Shown piece by piece: positions 34,335-42,584 of a DNA stretch of 64,000 nucleotides. Made by a program: the position numbers and the translations under genes. Numbering within the stretch: position 1 is the stretch's first letter; the number at the start of each line of letters is the position of its first letter. Below the pieces are notes generated by a model. That model did not search any database. It was not told the DNA's origin and was given only the letters and a program-made list of their open reading frames with translations. Source of the stretch: Candidatus Methanomethylophilaceae archaeon. Its GTDB lineage: Archaea > Thermoplasmatota > Thermoplasmata > Methanomassiliicoccales > Methanomethylophilaceae. Location: contig JAFXUX010000031.1 in assembly GCA_017524805.1 (NCBI GenBank), forward strand, positions 1-64,000. The letters are read 5' to 3'.

Positions 34335-36230
34335 ATGTCAAGCTCTGGAGTAGTGGCGCTTTTGGTGGCTGTAATAGTCATTATCGTAGGCGCCGCCATA
34401 TTCTTGGGAGGCTCTGGAGACGATGGCCAGCAGAAGACTGATCCCGAAGAGCCAGTCGATCCTGTGGATCCGGATGTCCCCAAAGCCACGTACAGCATAA
34501 GCTATGTTCTCAACGGAGGCACTCTGGTCGGCACCGCCCCCAAAACATATGAGAGCGGCCAATATGCCGATTTACCTTACGCTGAAAACGGAGGGCTGTT
34601 CTTCGACGGATGGTTCACGGATGAGGGATGCACCACGCCGATCGGGGCGATATTGGAAAGCCAGACCGGCGATCTGACGCTATATGCAGCATGGTCCGGA
34701 AGCAAAGTCGGTACCGGATTCACCATGAGCATCGACGGCTCTTCCCCCTCCATAGTCTTCAAGAGGAATTATACCGGGACTGCTACATGGGAATACCTCG
34801 GCGAAGATGACGGCGCCTATTATGTGGAGCGTACCATGAAAATCGGTACCAAACACTGGTACAGCGGAATCACGATACCGTACTGGTGGTCCACCATATT
34901 CGGCAGCACTACTACGGAAGAGGCGGCCGACGTCCTTGATTTGACCGAGCATTACTGGACGGATGACGATGACGGCGACGATACGGTTTTCTTCTATCGC
35001 GGCAATGAAACCTTAACCGGGAATTTCTTCGGAAATGGACAGAAGTCATATGTCTGCGAGGTTTGGGAGTCTGAAGACGGGACAGAGAAGCAGTGGGTAT
35101 ACCGCAGTTTCTATCCGCTGAAAATCGAGACTTTCGATTCTGGGCTGGAGCTGAACTATTCTTTGACCAAAGTCTATGAGGTCAATAATATCGTCGGGGA
35201 TTTCGAGCCTACGGTATATGCCGAATATGGGATTACCGTCACAGGTTATACCACCCTCGCCATCGGCGAGACTCTGACCCTTACTGCGTATGGACAGGAT
35301 TTCTACGGCTGGTACATCGACGGGAAGCTTCAGGAACCCATCAGCCGCACTCTGACGGATGACCGCGCAACTCCAGATAAGGTATATGAAGCGCGCACAG
35401 ACGTAGAATATTACGTTCTGGAATCGAATACGCTATATTTCGAAGATGTCCATCTTGTGAGCCCTGTCACCATCTACGATGATGAAGGCAAGGAATACAA
35501 CATGAACACTGGCGTTACCTTCAGCGACAGGGTGAACGGAATTTTCACGCCGATCGACAGCAGAGAACCTGTCCCATGCATTCTGAGGGTTTATAAGGAA
35601 AAGACCTCCACGTTCTCCTGCACTTGGGAAGTCGGCAAGAACAGTTATTCCATGTCCTTCACCATGCATTACAACGATCTGTATGATTATTCAAAGGATA
35701 CGGACAGGGCCGATTTCAGCTCCTACAGGGCGATGTCCAAGTACTTCACCTATGATGACCCATATGTAAAGATCGCGTGCGAGAAACTGCTCGAATACAA
35801 GTCGCTCTATAACATGAACGACCGTGATTTCGCATATTTCGTCATGAAATTCGTGGAGACGATTCCCTATCTGTATGATGAGAGCTCGCGCGGGAAGATG
35901 GAGTTCATCAAATATCCGGCCGAACTGTTCTGGGACGGCGGAGGAGACTGCGAGGATTCCTCGATTCTGTATTGCACTCTCATGAAGAAGATGGGATACG
36001 ATACTGCGCTGCTCATATTCCGCGACCATGCCATGGCATCGATACACTTCGTGAACGATTCGTACAACTATGGCGATAATGTCGCGACGAAAAACGGGAA
36101 GAAGTATGTCTATGTGGAGACGACCACTACCGGGGAGACCTGGAGCAACCGCAGCGGATACGATCTCGGAGACATCTTCGATGACGCATACAAGCCGTCG
36201 AAGATAGAGGATATGTACGTGTTGGTATGA
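34335..36230 (+). CDS. Membrane-anchored surface protein with InlB-type repeat and C-terminal transglutaminase-like domain
   Basis: 631 residues. One N-terminal membrane helix (about 4-28), then an acidic/proline linker. An InlB/Flg_new beta-grasp repeat follows (about 55-120: SISYVLNGGTLVG, FFDGWFTDEGC, LTLYAAW). The C-terminal 120 residues form a transglutaminase-like domain with the triad visible: Cys in GGGDCEDSSILYC, His in FRDHAMASIHF, and an acidic residue in YVYVETTT. It may act as a peptidase or crosslinker on the cell surface; the substrate is unknown. Its stop overlaps the start of thiM, an unexpected partner. Confidence 0.8.
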   Translation: MSSSGVVALLVAVIVIIVGAAIFLGGSGDDGQQKTDPEEPVDPVDPDVPKATYSISYVLNGGTLVGTAPKTYESGQYADLPYAENGGLFFDGWFTDEGCTTPIGAILESQTGDLTLYAAWSGSKVGTGFTMSIDGSSPSIVFKRNYTGTATWEYLGEDDGAYYVERTMKIGTKHWYSGITIPYWWSTIFGSTTTEEAADVLDLTEHYWTDDDDGDDTVFFYRGNETLTGNFFGNGQKSYVCEVWESEDGTEKQWVYRSFYPLKIETFDSGLELNYSLTKVYEVNNIVGDFEPTVYAEYGITVTGYTTLAIGETLTLTAYGQDFYGWYIDGKLQEPISRTLTDDRATPDKVYEARTDVEYYVLESNTLYFEDVHLVSPVTIYDDEGKEYNMNTGVTFSDRVNGIFTPIDSREPVPCILRVYKEKTSTFSCTWEVGKNSYSMSFTMHYNDLYDYSKDTDRADFSSYRAMSKYFTYDDPYVKIACEKLLEYKSLYNMNDRDFAYFVMKFVETIPYLYDESSRGKMEFIKYPAELFWDGGGDCEDSSILYCTLMKKMGYDTALLIFRDHAMASIHFVNDSYNYGDNVATKNGKKYVYVETTTTGETWSNRSGYDLGDIFDDAYKPSKIEDMYVLV

Positions 36231-37018
36231 GCAGACCGTCTGATTACATGGGAAAGGTCCGGGCGAAGAGGCCGCTGGTCCAGTGCATGACCAATTACGT
36301 GACCGTCAACGACTGCGCGAACGCCTGCCTCTGCTGCGGGGGGACGCCGGTCATGACGGATGCGGCCGAGGATGTGGCGGAGATGGTCAGCATAGCTTCT
36401 GCGCTCGTGCTGAACATCGGGACGCTGAACAGCCGCACCGTCGATTCCATGGAAGCCGCCGGACGTGCCGCCAACAAGGCCGGCATACCGGTCCTCCTGG
36501 ATCCGGTCGGCGTCGGAGCGACGAGATACCGCACCGAGACCGCTTTCAGGCTTCTGGAGAGGGTCGATATCGCCGTCATCAAAGGGAACCACGGCGAGAT
36601 CGGCGTTCTCTCCGGGAACGGAGGCCAGGTCAGAGGCGTCGATTCCATGGGCTCCAAGGATCCGAAGTCAGCCGCTGAAAAGCTGGCCTCCGAGTTCGGA
36701 TGCGCTGTCGCTTCCACCGGAGAGGTGGACTACGTTTTCCGCGGGGGATCCGGCGTCGAGCTGAGGAATGGGCATCCGCTCCTAGGAACCGTTTCTGGCA
36801 CAGGATGCATGCTATCCGCAGTCGCCGGCGCCTATATCGGAGCTTGCGGCGTCTCGTTGGAATCGCTGTCCGCATCCCTGCTTGTGTTCAGCATCTCCTC
36901 GGAATATGCGGCGACAAAATGCGAAGGCCCGGGAACGTTCAAGCCCGCTTTCTTGGATGCCATATACAATCTGGATGCGGAGCGTCTCGACACCCGCGTC
37001 CAGATCCGCAACCTCTGA
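36227..37018 (+). CDS. thiM: Hydroxyethylthiazole kinase
   Basis: 263 residues. Phosphorylates 4-methyl-5-(2-hydroxyethyl)thiazole in thiamine salvage. The N-terminal VQCMTNYVTVNDCANACL, then PVLLDPVGVGATRYR, KGNHGEIGVLSG and the anion-hole/catalytic GTVSGTGCMLSA are all typical of ThiM. ATG 36227 overlaps the stop of the preceding surface-protein gene by 4 nt and has no clear ribosome site of its own, so it probably depends on translational coupling. Confidence 0.93.
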   Translation: MSRPSDYMGKVRAKRPLVQCMTNYVTVNDCANACLCCGGTPVMTDAAEDVAEMVSIASALVLNIGTLNSRTVDSMEAAGRAANKAGIPVLLDPVGVGATRYRTETAFRLLERVDIAVIKGNHGEIGVLSGNGGQVRGVDSMGSKDPKSAAEKLASEFGCAVASTGEVDYVFRGGSGVELRNGHPLLGTVSGTGCMLSAVAGAYIGACGVSLESLSASLLVFSISSEYAATKCEGPGTFKPAFLDAIYNLDAERLDTRVQIRNL

Positions 37019-37053
37019 AACATTTCAATCTGGCTGGGAACTTCGAATCCCAG

Positions 37054-37431
37054 TCAGAGCATTTTCAAGCTTCCTGTTACGCGATCGATCTCTCCGGCGA
37101 GGGCAGGGCCGATCCCGATGCAGGTGGTCGTTCCAGGCTCGATCTGGGTCCTTCCCGCGTCCGTTATCGTAGACACCGGGAGCTTCACGCTTCTGGCTTC
37201 CGCTGCGAGGCGCATGAGTTCCTCCAAAGAGTCGACTTTGAGGACGACCTTTGCCTGGCCGCTCGAGTGCCATCCGTCGAACGTCTTTCTGTCGTATTTT
37301 TGGACGTAGATGGCGCATTCGACTGCCGCATGCGCAGCTTGGGCGGCTATTTTGCCTTTGCCCATTTTCAGGTCGTTCCTGACGACCACCACGAGCTTGT
37401 ATTCGTCCGATCTGAAAGGGGATGCTGTCAT
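37054..37431 (-). CDS. Peptidyl-tRNA hydrolase, archaeal/eukaryotic type (Pth2)
   Basis: 125 residues, slightly longer than the usual 115. Core KLVVVVRNDLKMGKGKIAAQ and QAAHAAVECAIY, then KVVLKVDSLEEL and TITDAGRTQIEPGTTTCIGI. It releases tRNA from peptidyl-tRNAs that drop off the ribosome. AGGAAAG precedes ATG 37431 and a TATA-like CAAATAAACG lies about 27 bases upstream. Convergent with thiM. Confidence 0.95.
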   Translation of the reverse strand: MTASPFRSDEYKLVVVVRNDLKMGKGKIAAQAAHAAVECAIYVQKYDRKTFDGWHSSGQAKVVLKVDSLEELMRLAAEARSVKLPVSTITDAGRTQIEPGTTTCIGIGPALAGEIDRVTGSLKML

Positions 37432-37473
37432 CTTTCCTGCCCATGCATGACACGTTTATTTGCGTTTTTCCCC

Positions 37474-37830
37474 TCAAAAGAAAGCGTTGCGACGCAAGAG
37501 GATGGCAATCAGCATCCCGGCCTGGAATCCTATGGTGAAGAGGAAGATCAAGCCCCCTCCCATTTTCATCCCGTTCCCCCCTACAGCGATGAACGGTATT
37601 ACGAAGAGGCAGAGCAACCCGACGAAAAATGATATGGCGAATCCGAGGGCGGCCCCGGCGCCGATCGCAGCCACATGCCTGATGCCGATTTTCATCTTCC
37701 CTTTCTCTTCCGGCTGGGATTGGTTTTCCTGGCCGGGTTCGGGGGTTACGGTTTTATCCAACGTGGATCCGCATCTGGGGCAGAACCCATAGTCATCGGA
37801 TGTTTCGGCTCCGCACTCAGGGCAGATCAT
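37474..37830 (-). CDS. Small zinc-ribbon membrane protein
   Basis: 118 residues. The N-terminal zinc ribbon has CPEC and CPRC (residues 3-21). An acidic linker (to about 45) is followed by two long hydrophobic segments rich in Gly, Ala and Ile. ATG 37830 lies 26 bases from AAATTTTAAAACC, so it is leaderless. No function is known for this architecture. A similar protein is encoded divergently at 37927. Confidence 0.65.
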   Translation of the reverse strand: MICPECGAETSDDYGFCPRCGSTLDKTVTPEPGQENQSQPEEKGKMKIGIRHVAAIGAGAALGFAISFFVGLLCLFVIPFIAVGGNGMKMGGGLIFLFTIGFQAGMLIAILLRRNAFF

Positions 37831-37926
37831 GGCACCCAATCCGGATTGCGGTTTTAAAATTTCCTCAATCTTTCGCAGCCCGACGCAGTCCGCAAGTATA
37901 TGAACCCCTCCGCTTTATTGCGGGGC

Positions 37927-38277
37927 ATGAAATGTCCGAAATGCGGATTCGAGAATTCCGAGGACACGCTCTTCTGCAAGCAATGCGACTGGAGGGTGGA
38001 TATCCCTTACGTCCCAGAAAAGAAGACGAATGCCGCGTTATACAGCGCGATCGCCCTAGCTTTGGGCGTAATCGCCGCAGCCCTATGCATGATGGACAAT
38101 CTTGGATACGCCGCGGCCGCTGTCGGTGCCGTCGGAATGGTCGTGGGAGGATATGCCATCAACGTTCCAAGGCTGCTGAACAGCGACAACAAGGCGGTTC
38201 TCGTGACAATAGCGGCGATCGGGCTGATCCTCAGTATGGTTGGGTTCATGCTCGGCCTCTATTCGGCGGTGCTCTGA
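37927..38277 (+). CDS. Small zinc-ribbon membrane protein
   Basis: 116 residues. N-terminal ribbon CPKC and CKQC (residues 3-20), then three hydrophobic segments (NAALYSAIALALGVIAAAL, AAAAVGAVGMVVGGYA, LVTIAAIGLILSMVGFMLGL). It has the same general build as its divergent neighbour but no obvious close sequence match. ATG 37927 is about 26 bases from AGTATATGAA. The stop overlaps the next start by one base (TGATG). Confidence 0.65.
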   Translation: MKCPKCGFENSEDTLFCKQCDWRVDIPYVPEKKTNAALYSAIALALGVIAAALCMMDNLGYAAAAVGAVGMVVGGYAINVPRLLNSDNKAVLVTIAAIGLILSMVGFMLGLYSAVL

Positions 38278-38801
38278 TGGCGGTATACCGCGGCAAGTAC
38301 ATCCTCGAGGGTCTTGGGACCATCAGCCCCGAGATGAAAGCCAACCTGGATATCGCATACGAGATCTGCATGTCATATAGGCCGGAGTTTCCCTGCGAGA
38401 TGTGCGGGAAATGCTGCCATCAGCCCAATATAATCGTCACTCCGGATGAGTTCGAGAGAATAGCCAGCGCAGCGAACGTCTCCATTGCCGAGTTCATCCA
38501 GGAATACCTTGCCCGCACCCCCGACGGAAGATTCCTTCTGGCCAAGACCGAGCCTTGCGCTTTCCTTGGGAAGGACAACAGATGCACCATATGGGAGGAC
38601 CGCCCGCAGATATGCGATGATTTCCCGTATGCCGTGTCCATGTTCATGAGCAGGGTGTATCTGGCGCTGACCAACCCCGACGCGGACATCCTCGAGCTCA
38701 TCGATTACATGGACAAATCATGGCCGTGCACCAAAGCCATCAGATCCACCATCAAAGGCAAGATAGAGGAGCGCAGGAAAGACGTCGTGGCGATGTCATA
38801 A
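38277..38801 (+). CDS. YkgJ-family cysteine cluster protein
   Basis: 174 residues. FPCEMCGKCCHQPNIIVTPD is the CxxCxxCC motif of the YkgJ/Fe-S-oxidoreductase-like family. Further cysteines are in TEPCAFLGKDNRCTIWEDRP and in the C-terminal SWPCTKA. The family probably binds a zinc or iron-sulfur centre; the function is unknown. It is coupled to the zinc-ribbon membrane protein upstream. Stop TAA overlaps the pilin-like gene on the other strand by 6 bp. Confidence 0.82.
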   Translation: MAVYRGKYILEGLGTISPEMKANLDIAYEICMSYRPEFPCEMCGKCCHQPNIIVTPDEFERIASAANVSIAEFIQEYLARTPDGRFLLAKTEPCAFLGKDNRCTIWEDRPQICDDFPYAVSMFMSRVYLALTNPDADILELIDYMDKSWPCTKAIRSTIKGKIEERRKDVVAMS

Positions 38802-39236
38802 CCCTATTTTGAGCGATGCGGACAGCGTTCCCCCCAGAGAGACGGGGAAACTCGATTCCGCTCCCGAATAGACCTTGACATCCTCTTCTCCGATCGAACT
38901 GTTCTCGTCTCCGTACGACAGTTCCATGCGGTAGGGATGGCCTCTGCAATGGAGATCCAGGAACTCTTCCAGATACTCCAGAGGCTTCCCATCCCCGTTC
39001 GCCAACGAATAGGCCAGGACGTCCGTCAGGAACACTACAGCGCCGTCGTCTAAATCTGATACGTCCGACGGTCTGACTTTCGCCGCGGATATGGCGTCCA
39101 TAGCTTCGGATGCGTTCGGGCCGTTCTCCTCATCCATGCCGAATTGCATCGAGATAACCGACAGGGCCATCAGAATAATCGCCATGAACGCGATGGCATC
39201 CACATACGCTGTGAATCCGCGTCTGTCCTTCAGCAA
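38796..39236 (-). CDS. Type IV pilin-like secreted protein
   Basis: 146 residues from TTG 39236, overlapping the upstream pilin-like gene by 7 nt. The N-terminus LLKDRRGFTAYVDAIAFMAI continues into a hydrophobic helix; basic residues then G-F-T followed by the hydrophobic stretch resemble a prepilin leader. The remainder is acidic and Ser-rich, as expected of a small exported pilin head. No Cys. The start is inferred because the longest frame to 39281 begins inside the previous gene. Probably a minor pilin for the apparatus encoded at 41733-45477. Confidence 0.6.
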   Translation of the reverse strand: MLKDRRGFTAYVDAIAFMAIILMALSVISMQFGMDEENGPNASEAMDAISAAKVRPSDVSDLDDGAVVFLTDVLAYSLANGDGKPLEYLEEFLDLHCRGHPYRMELSYGDENSSIGEEDVKVYSGAESSFPVSLGGTLSASLKIGL

Positions 39237-39628
39237 ATTACCACCCTGAAGATCGCCGGGACTTTCCTCCCTCCGTCGCATCCTATGGATATCGTCTTGA
39301 ACAGCGTCGAATATCCCGATCCCGGGTCAGTGCCCAGCGATACGGAACTGTCCCCGCAGAATTCCCCCGGAACGTTCGCCTCCACGGATACGTACGCTTT
39401 CCCGCTGGTGTCGAGATATTCCTGCAGGTATCCTTCATATGACGGCACGAATTCCCCGTCCACTATCTCGCCACCGAGCATACCCACGTTGAAGCGCAGA
39501 TCCTCTTCGGAATCGGCCGAAATCAGCAATGCGGCGGCGCCGAGGAAGGCCGTAAGCGCCAGGACGACTGCCATCATGGACAGAACCGCCTCCATGAATC
39601 CCATTTCGCCGCTTCTATTCCCTATCAT
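39230..39628 (-). CDS. Type IV pilin-like secreted protein
   Basis: 132 residues. The short N-terminus with G-F-M-E before a hydrophobic helix (AVLSMMAVVLALTAFLGAAAL) resembles an archaeal prepilin leader; the head domain has three Cys (GEFCGDS, GCDGG and the last residue). ATG 39628 is 27 bases from TATTTTATC, so the transcript is leaderless. First gene of a two-gene operon. Confidence 0.6.
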   Translation of the reverse strand: MIGNRSGEMGFMEAVLSMMAVVLALTAFLGAAALLISADSEEDLRFNVGMLGGEIVDGEFVPSYEGYLQEYLDTSGKAYVSVEANVPGEFCGDSSVSLGTDPGSGYSTLFKTISIGCDGGRKVPAIFRVVIC

Positions 39629-39650
39629 GCGGAGGGTTTCGCGTTAGGCA

Positions 39651-39660
39651 GATAAAATAG
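39651..39660 (-). promoter_or_regulatory. TATA box of the pilin-like operon
   Basis: The minus strand reads CTATTTTATC, centred 27 bases before ATG 39628. Confidence 0.55.
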
Positions 39661-39719
39661 GGGATGCGTGCGCGTACGTCGCATCCCGATTATGTTATCA
39701 GGCCGGTTATCGACGGATC

Positions 39720-41627
39720 TCATACCCCGCGGATGTACAGGCCTTTGGTGAAGCTGCTGCCGCACATCTCGGAGAGTTTTCCCAGCGTTTTCTCCGAAGG
39801 GTTGACGCACATCTCGCCCACCATTTTCGCCACCGCGGCCGGCCTTTTCCTCAGGTCCAATCCGGCGGAGGCGACGCCGAAGCGCCTGAACTCGTCCAGC
39901 CTGTCCAGGAGGTTCAGGTCCGCAGAGTTCAATATGTGGGAATAACCGCGTTTGTCCTTGTAGACGGGGAAGGAAGCTTCCGTTTCGTCTTTCAGAGAGC
40001 AATCTGACATGCCCGGATCGCGGGTGATCATGAGCTCCGCCCTTCCGAAAGCCATGACTTCCGTCCTGATGGGATAATGCGCTGTAAGCTCCGATATCTC
40101 GCCCTTGGAGAGCTCCGTGGAGAGCGTCGTCTGATACAGCTTAAGAGGGAAATACGAGTTGAATGCGTTCAGCACGCTGCTTCCATAGATTCTCTCAGAA
40201 CCTTTGCAAGCGCGGTACTGGGCCACCGTGTTCACCATGACGGGATGCTTCGTCTCCGCGAACTCGTCCAGAGGGTCGAATCTGGGGAGCAAGGAGACGA
40301 TCTCTTTTCCTGCTGCGTTGCAGATTTCCCTTGCTTCTCCGATCTTTCCGGTGGCATCGTAGTATATGCGGTCGGCATAGGGCAGAGCGGCTTCCAGCGT
40401 TTTTATCGATGACACATAGAATGACAGCTGGGTTCTCTCCTCGGGTTTGCGGAAGCTCTCGCGCTTCAGCTTGACCGGTCTCCTCTTCGTGGAACCTTCC
40501 AGTTTCGGAGCCGGCCCGAATCCGTTTTTGATCTCGTCAATGCGCGGGTCGTACGTGCGATAGATGCTGTACTTCCCGTCTTTGATCTTGAAAGGCACTT
40601 GGGCGGACACCAGATCGGTGACTTTGAAACCGCCAATTTTTTTGTCCCCGTCGAAAATGGAGAGCCCATCTCTGATGCCGATCTTCTCGCTCAATTGCGA
40701 TGGGTCAAGCTTCCTGTCCTTGATGGCGGCGTTCCCGACGAAGAACCCTCTGTTGTCGGGATAAAGGGGCTGGACCGGGGATACGAATTCCCCAAGATAC
40801 CCGGAGCAGGTCCCGCGGTTGAACACCGTCCTCAGAAGCTCCATAGTATCGTCGAATTCTTTTCCCGTCTCTTTCTTTTCTGCCATGGAATACGCTTTGG
40901 CCGCCAGGTACGAATACGCCGGGGATCTCATGCGCCCTTCGATTTTCAGGGAATCCACGCCTATCTCGCGCAGCTTATCCATGTATTCCATCCCGAACAG
41001 ATCGGCGCAGCTCAGGAGATAGCCTTCTTTTTCGTCGGTGGAGTATTTCTTTCTGCAGGGCTGGGCGCAGGACCCGCGGTTCCCGCTTCTGCCGCCTATG
41101 TGGCTGGACATTAGGCACCCTCCGGATACGCAATAGCATAGCGCGCCTTGGATGAACACCTCGGTTTCGACGGGGGATTCAGGAACCATCTTTCCCAGCT
41201 CATCCATGGTGAGCTCTCTGGCGAGCACGGCGCGGTCCAAACCGTTCTCCGAGCACCATCTCAGGCCCTCCAGAGAATGGATCTGCATCTGGGTGGACGC
41301 ATGCTTCCTGATGTCGACGCTGCTGAGCTGCTTGAGAAGACCGAGGTCCTGGACTATGACGGCATCCGCATCGATGTCCGCCAAGAATCTGACGAAGGAT
41401 ACTGCGTCTTCTATCTCTGAATCTTTGACGAGGGTGTTGACCGTCACATGGACTTTCACGCCGTTGTCATGGGCATATCCGACGGCCCCTTCGAGCTCTT
41501 TGTCGCTGAAATTCCCCGCGAAAGCGCGGGCGCCAAAGCTCTTCCCAGCCAGATATATCGCATCAGCCCCGGCCTTGACAGCCGCCGGGAGGCTTTCCGG
41601 AGACCCTACGGGCGCCAGTATTTCCAC
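39720..41627 (-). CDS. U32 family peptidase
   Basis: 635 residues. N-terminal U32 (collagenase-like, COG0826) TIM-barrel: EILAPVGSPESLPAAVKAGA, DAVIVQDLGLLK, CYCVSGGCLMSSHIGGRSGN and RGSCAQPCRKKY, the four-cysteine signature, then SLKIEGRMRSP. Related bacterial enzymes (RlhA) hydroxylate 23S rRNA using prephenate, so a nucleic-acid role is possible. GTG 41627 is 25 bases from TTATAAACTATTTAT. It lies between the two halves of the pilus-like gene set with no evident link to it. Confidence 0.88.
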   Translation of the reverse strand: MEILAPVGSPESLPAAVKAGADAIYLAGKSFGARAFAGNFSDKELEGAVGYAHDNGVKVHVTVNTLVKDSEIEDAVSFVRFLADIDADAVIVQDLGLLKQLSSVDIRKHASTQMQIHSLEGLRWCSENGLDRAVLARELTMDELGKMVPESPVETEVFIQGALCYCVSGGCLMSSHIGGRSGNRGSCAQPCRKKYSTDEKEGYLLSCADLFGMEYMDKLREIGVDSLKIEGRMRSPAYSYLAAKAYSMAEKKETGKEFDDTMELLRTVFNRGTCSGYLGEFVSPVQPLYPDNRGFFVGNAAIKDRKLDPSQLSEKIGIRDGLSIFDGDKKIGGFKVTDLVSAQVPFKIKDGKYSIYRTYDPRIDEIKNGFGPAPKLEGSTKRRPVKLKRESFRKPEERTQLSFYVSSIKTLEAALPYADRIYYDATGKIGEAREICNAAGKEIVSLLPRFDPLDEFAETKHPVMVNTVAQYRACKGSERIYGSSVLNAFNSYFPLKLYQTTLSTELSKGEISELTAHYPIRTEVMAFGRAELMITRDPGMSDCSLKDETEASFPVYKDKRGYSHILNSADLNLLDRLDEFRRFGVASAGLDLRKRPAAVAKMVGEMCVNPSEKTLGKLSEMCGSSFTKGLYIRGV

Positions 41628-41640
41628 GGTGTTCCTTAGG

Positions 41641-41656
41641 ATAAATAGTTTATAAG
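41641..41656 (-). promoter_or_regulatory. TATA box of the U32 peptidase gene
   Basis: The minus strand reads CTTATAAACTATTTAT, placed about 25 bases before GTG 41627. Confidence 0.55.
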
Positions 41657-41732
41657 CATTTTACGGGAGATCCTGATGACGCAGCGTTACCGCACGCGCT
41701 GGAATATTAAGCGTCCGCGTCGAACCGTACCC

Positions 41733-42584
41733 ATGGACATAATCGGAAGGATGGCCGGGGCAATTCCCCGCGCCAAAGGGAAGGGGCAGGATATCCCGAA
41801 ACGTTACGAGCCTCCGGCGGCGATTTCCGGGGATTCCTTGATAATCAACTGCTCCGGGTGCAGGTATGCCCCCGATCCCGGGACCGCGGAATGCATCAGA
41901 TGCATGGTATCGTCGATGTGCTCCAAAGGTAGCTCCGGGAGGATCGTTCTGCGCACGGGAAAAGATCTGGAAATTGCCGGGCGTTCCGGGAAGGTCATCA
42001 AGGATGCAGCATCGGTGATGAGATGGTCGTTCCCGCAGGAGGCCCCGAAAGGAAGGTGCAGGATGTGCGAGGTCTCCAGGTCCAAGGTCATGGACGTCCT
42101 GTGGGACGGTTTCCCTTCCGGAGGCATCGCGGAGGCTCTGGCTTTCGTCGAAGGGAAGCGCCCCCAAGGCAAGGAATGCGATCTTTGCGTCCTCCGCACA
42201 CGCCGCGCAATAGAGCAGATAGAAACCGGGCTCAAGGAGATAGAGGAGCGGATGGCGGACCTTTCCGGGAGGACTCTGCGATGGCCAGATTGCCGCCTTT
42301 TTTCTCCCACGGCAAATCCGCCGGGAGCAATGACGATCGGGAGATTCCGTTCTATTGGGATGCCGATCCGCTGGAATCGGTCAGCAGAACTATGCCGAGG
42401 ACCGAGCCCAGCCTTCCGCACGACCCTTCCGCGTCGAAGAACGATTTCACATCTCTGTTCTCATCGATGGTCTGGAAGGACCTCAGGACGAAGCCCTCGT
42501 ATGCCGAGTGCTGGCTGGTCGGGACGCAGGAGAATCTCAAAGCGATATCAAGCTATTCGACCCAGTTCGCTCATGTCACCATAG
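41733..42584 (+). CDS. Cysteine-rich protein upstream of the secretion ATPase; frame overlaps the ATPase gene by 304 nt
   Basis: The open frame from ATG 41733 is 283 codons and meets TAG at 42582. The convincing part is residues 1 to about 183, with cysteine pairs CSGCRYAP, CIRCMVSSMC, CRMCEVS and CDLCVLR, so probably two zinc or iron-sulfur sites, and an acidic helix ending QIETGLKEIEERMADL. After about codon 183 the frame runs inside the ATPase gene and turns Arg/Ser/Pro-rich, like a shadow. A frameshift joining it to the ATPase or a lost stop is possible. ATG 41733 is 27 bases from GGAATATTAAG, so the mRNA is leaderless. Its role in the pilus-like system is inferred from position only. Confidence 0.6.
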   Translation: MDIIGRMAGAIPRAKGKGQDIPKRYEPPAAISGDSLIINCSGCRYAPDPGTAECIRCMVSSMCSKGSSGRIVLRTGKDLEIAGRSGKVIKDAASVMRWSFPQEAPKGRCRMCEVSRSKVMDVLWDGFPSGGIAEALAFVEGKRPQGKECDLCVLRTRRAIEQIETGLKEIEERMADLSGRTLRWPDCRLFSPTANPPGAMTIGRFRSIGMPIRWNRSAELCRGPSPAFRTTLPRRRTISHLCSHRWSGRTSGRSPRMPSAGWSGRRRISKRYQAIRPSSLMSP

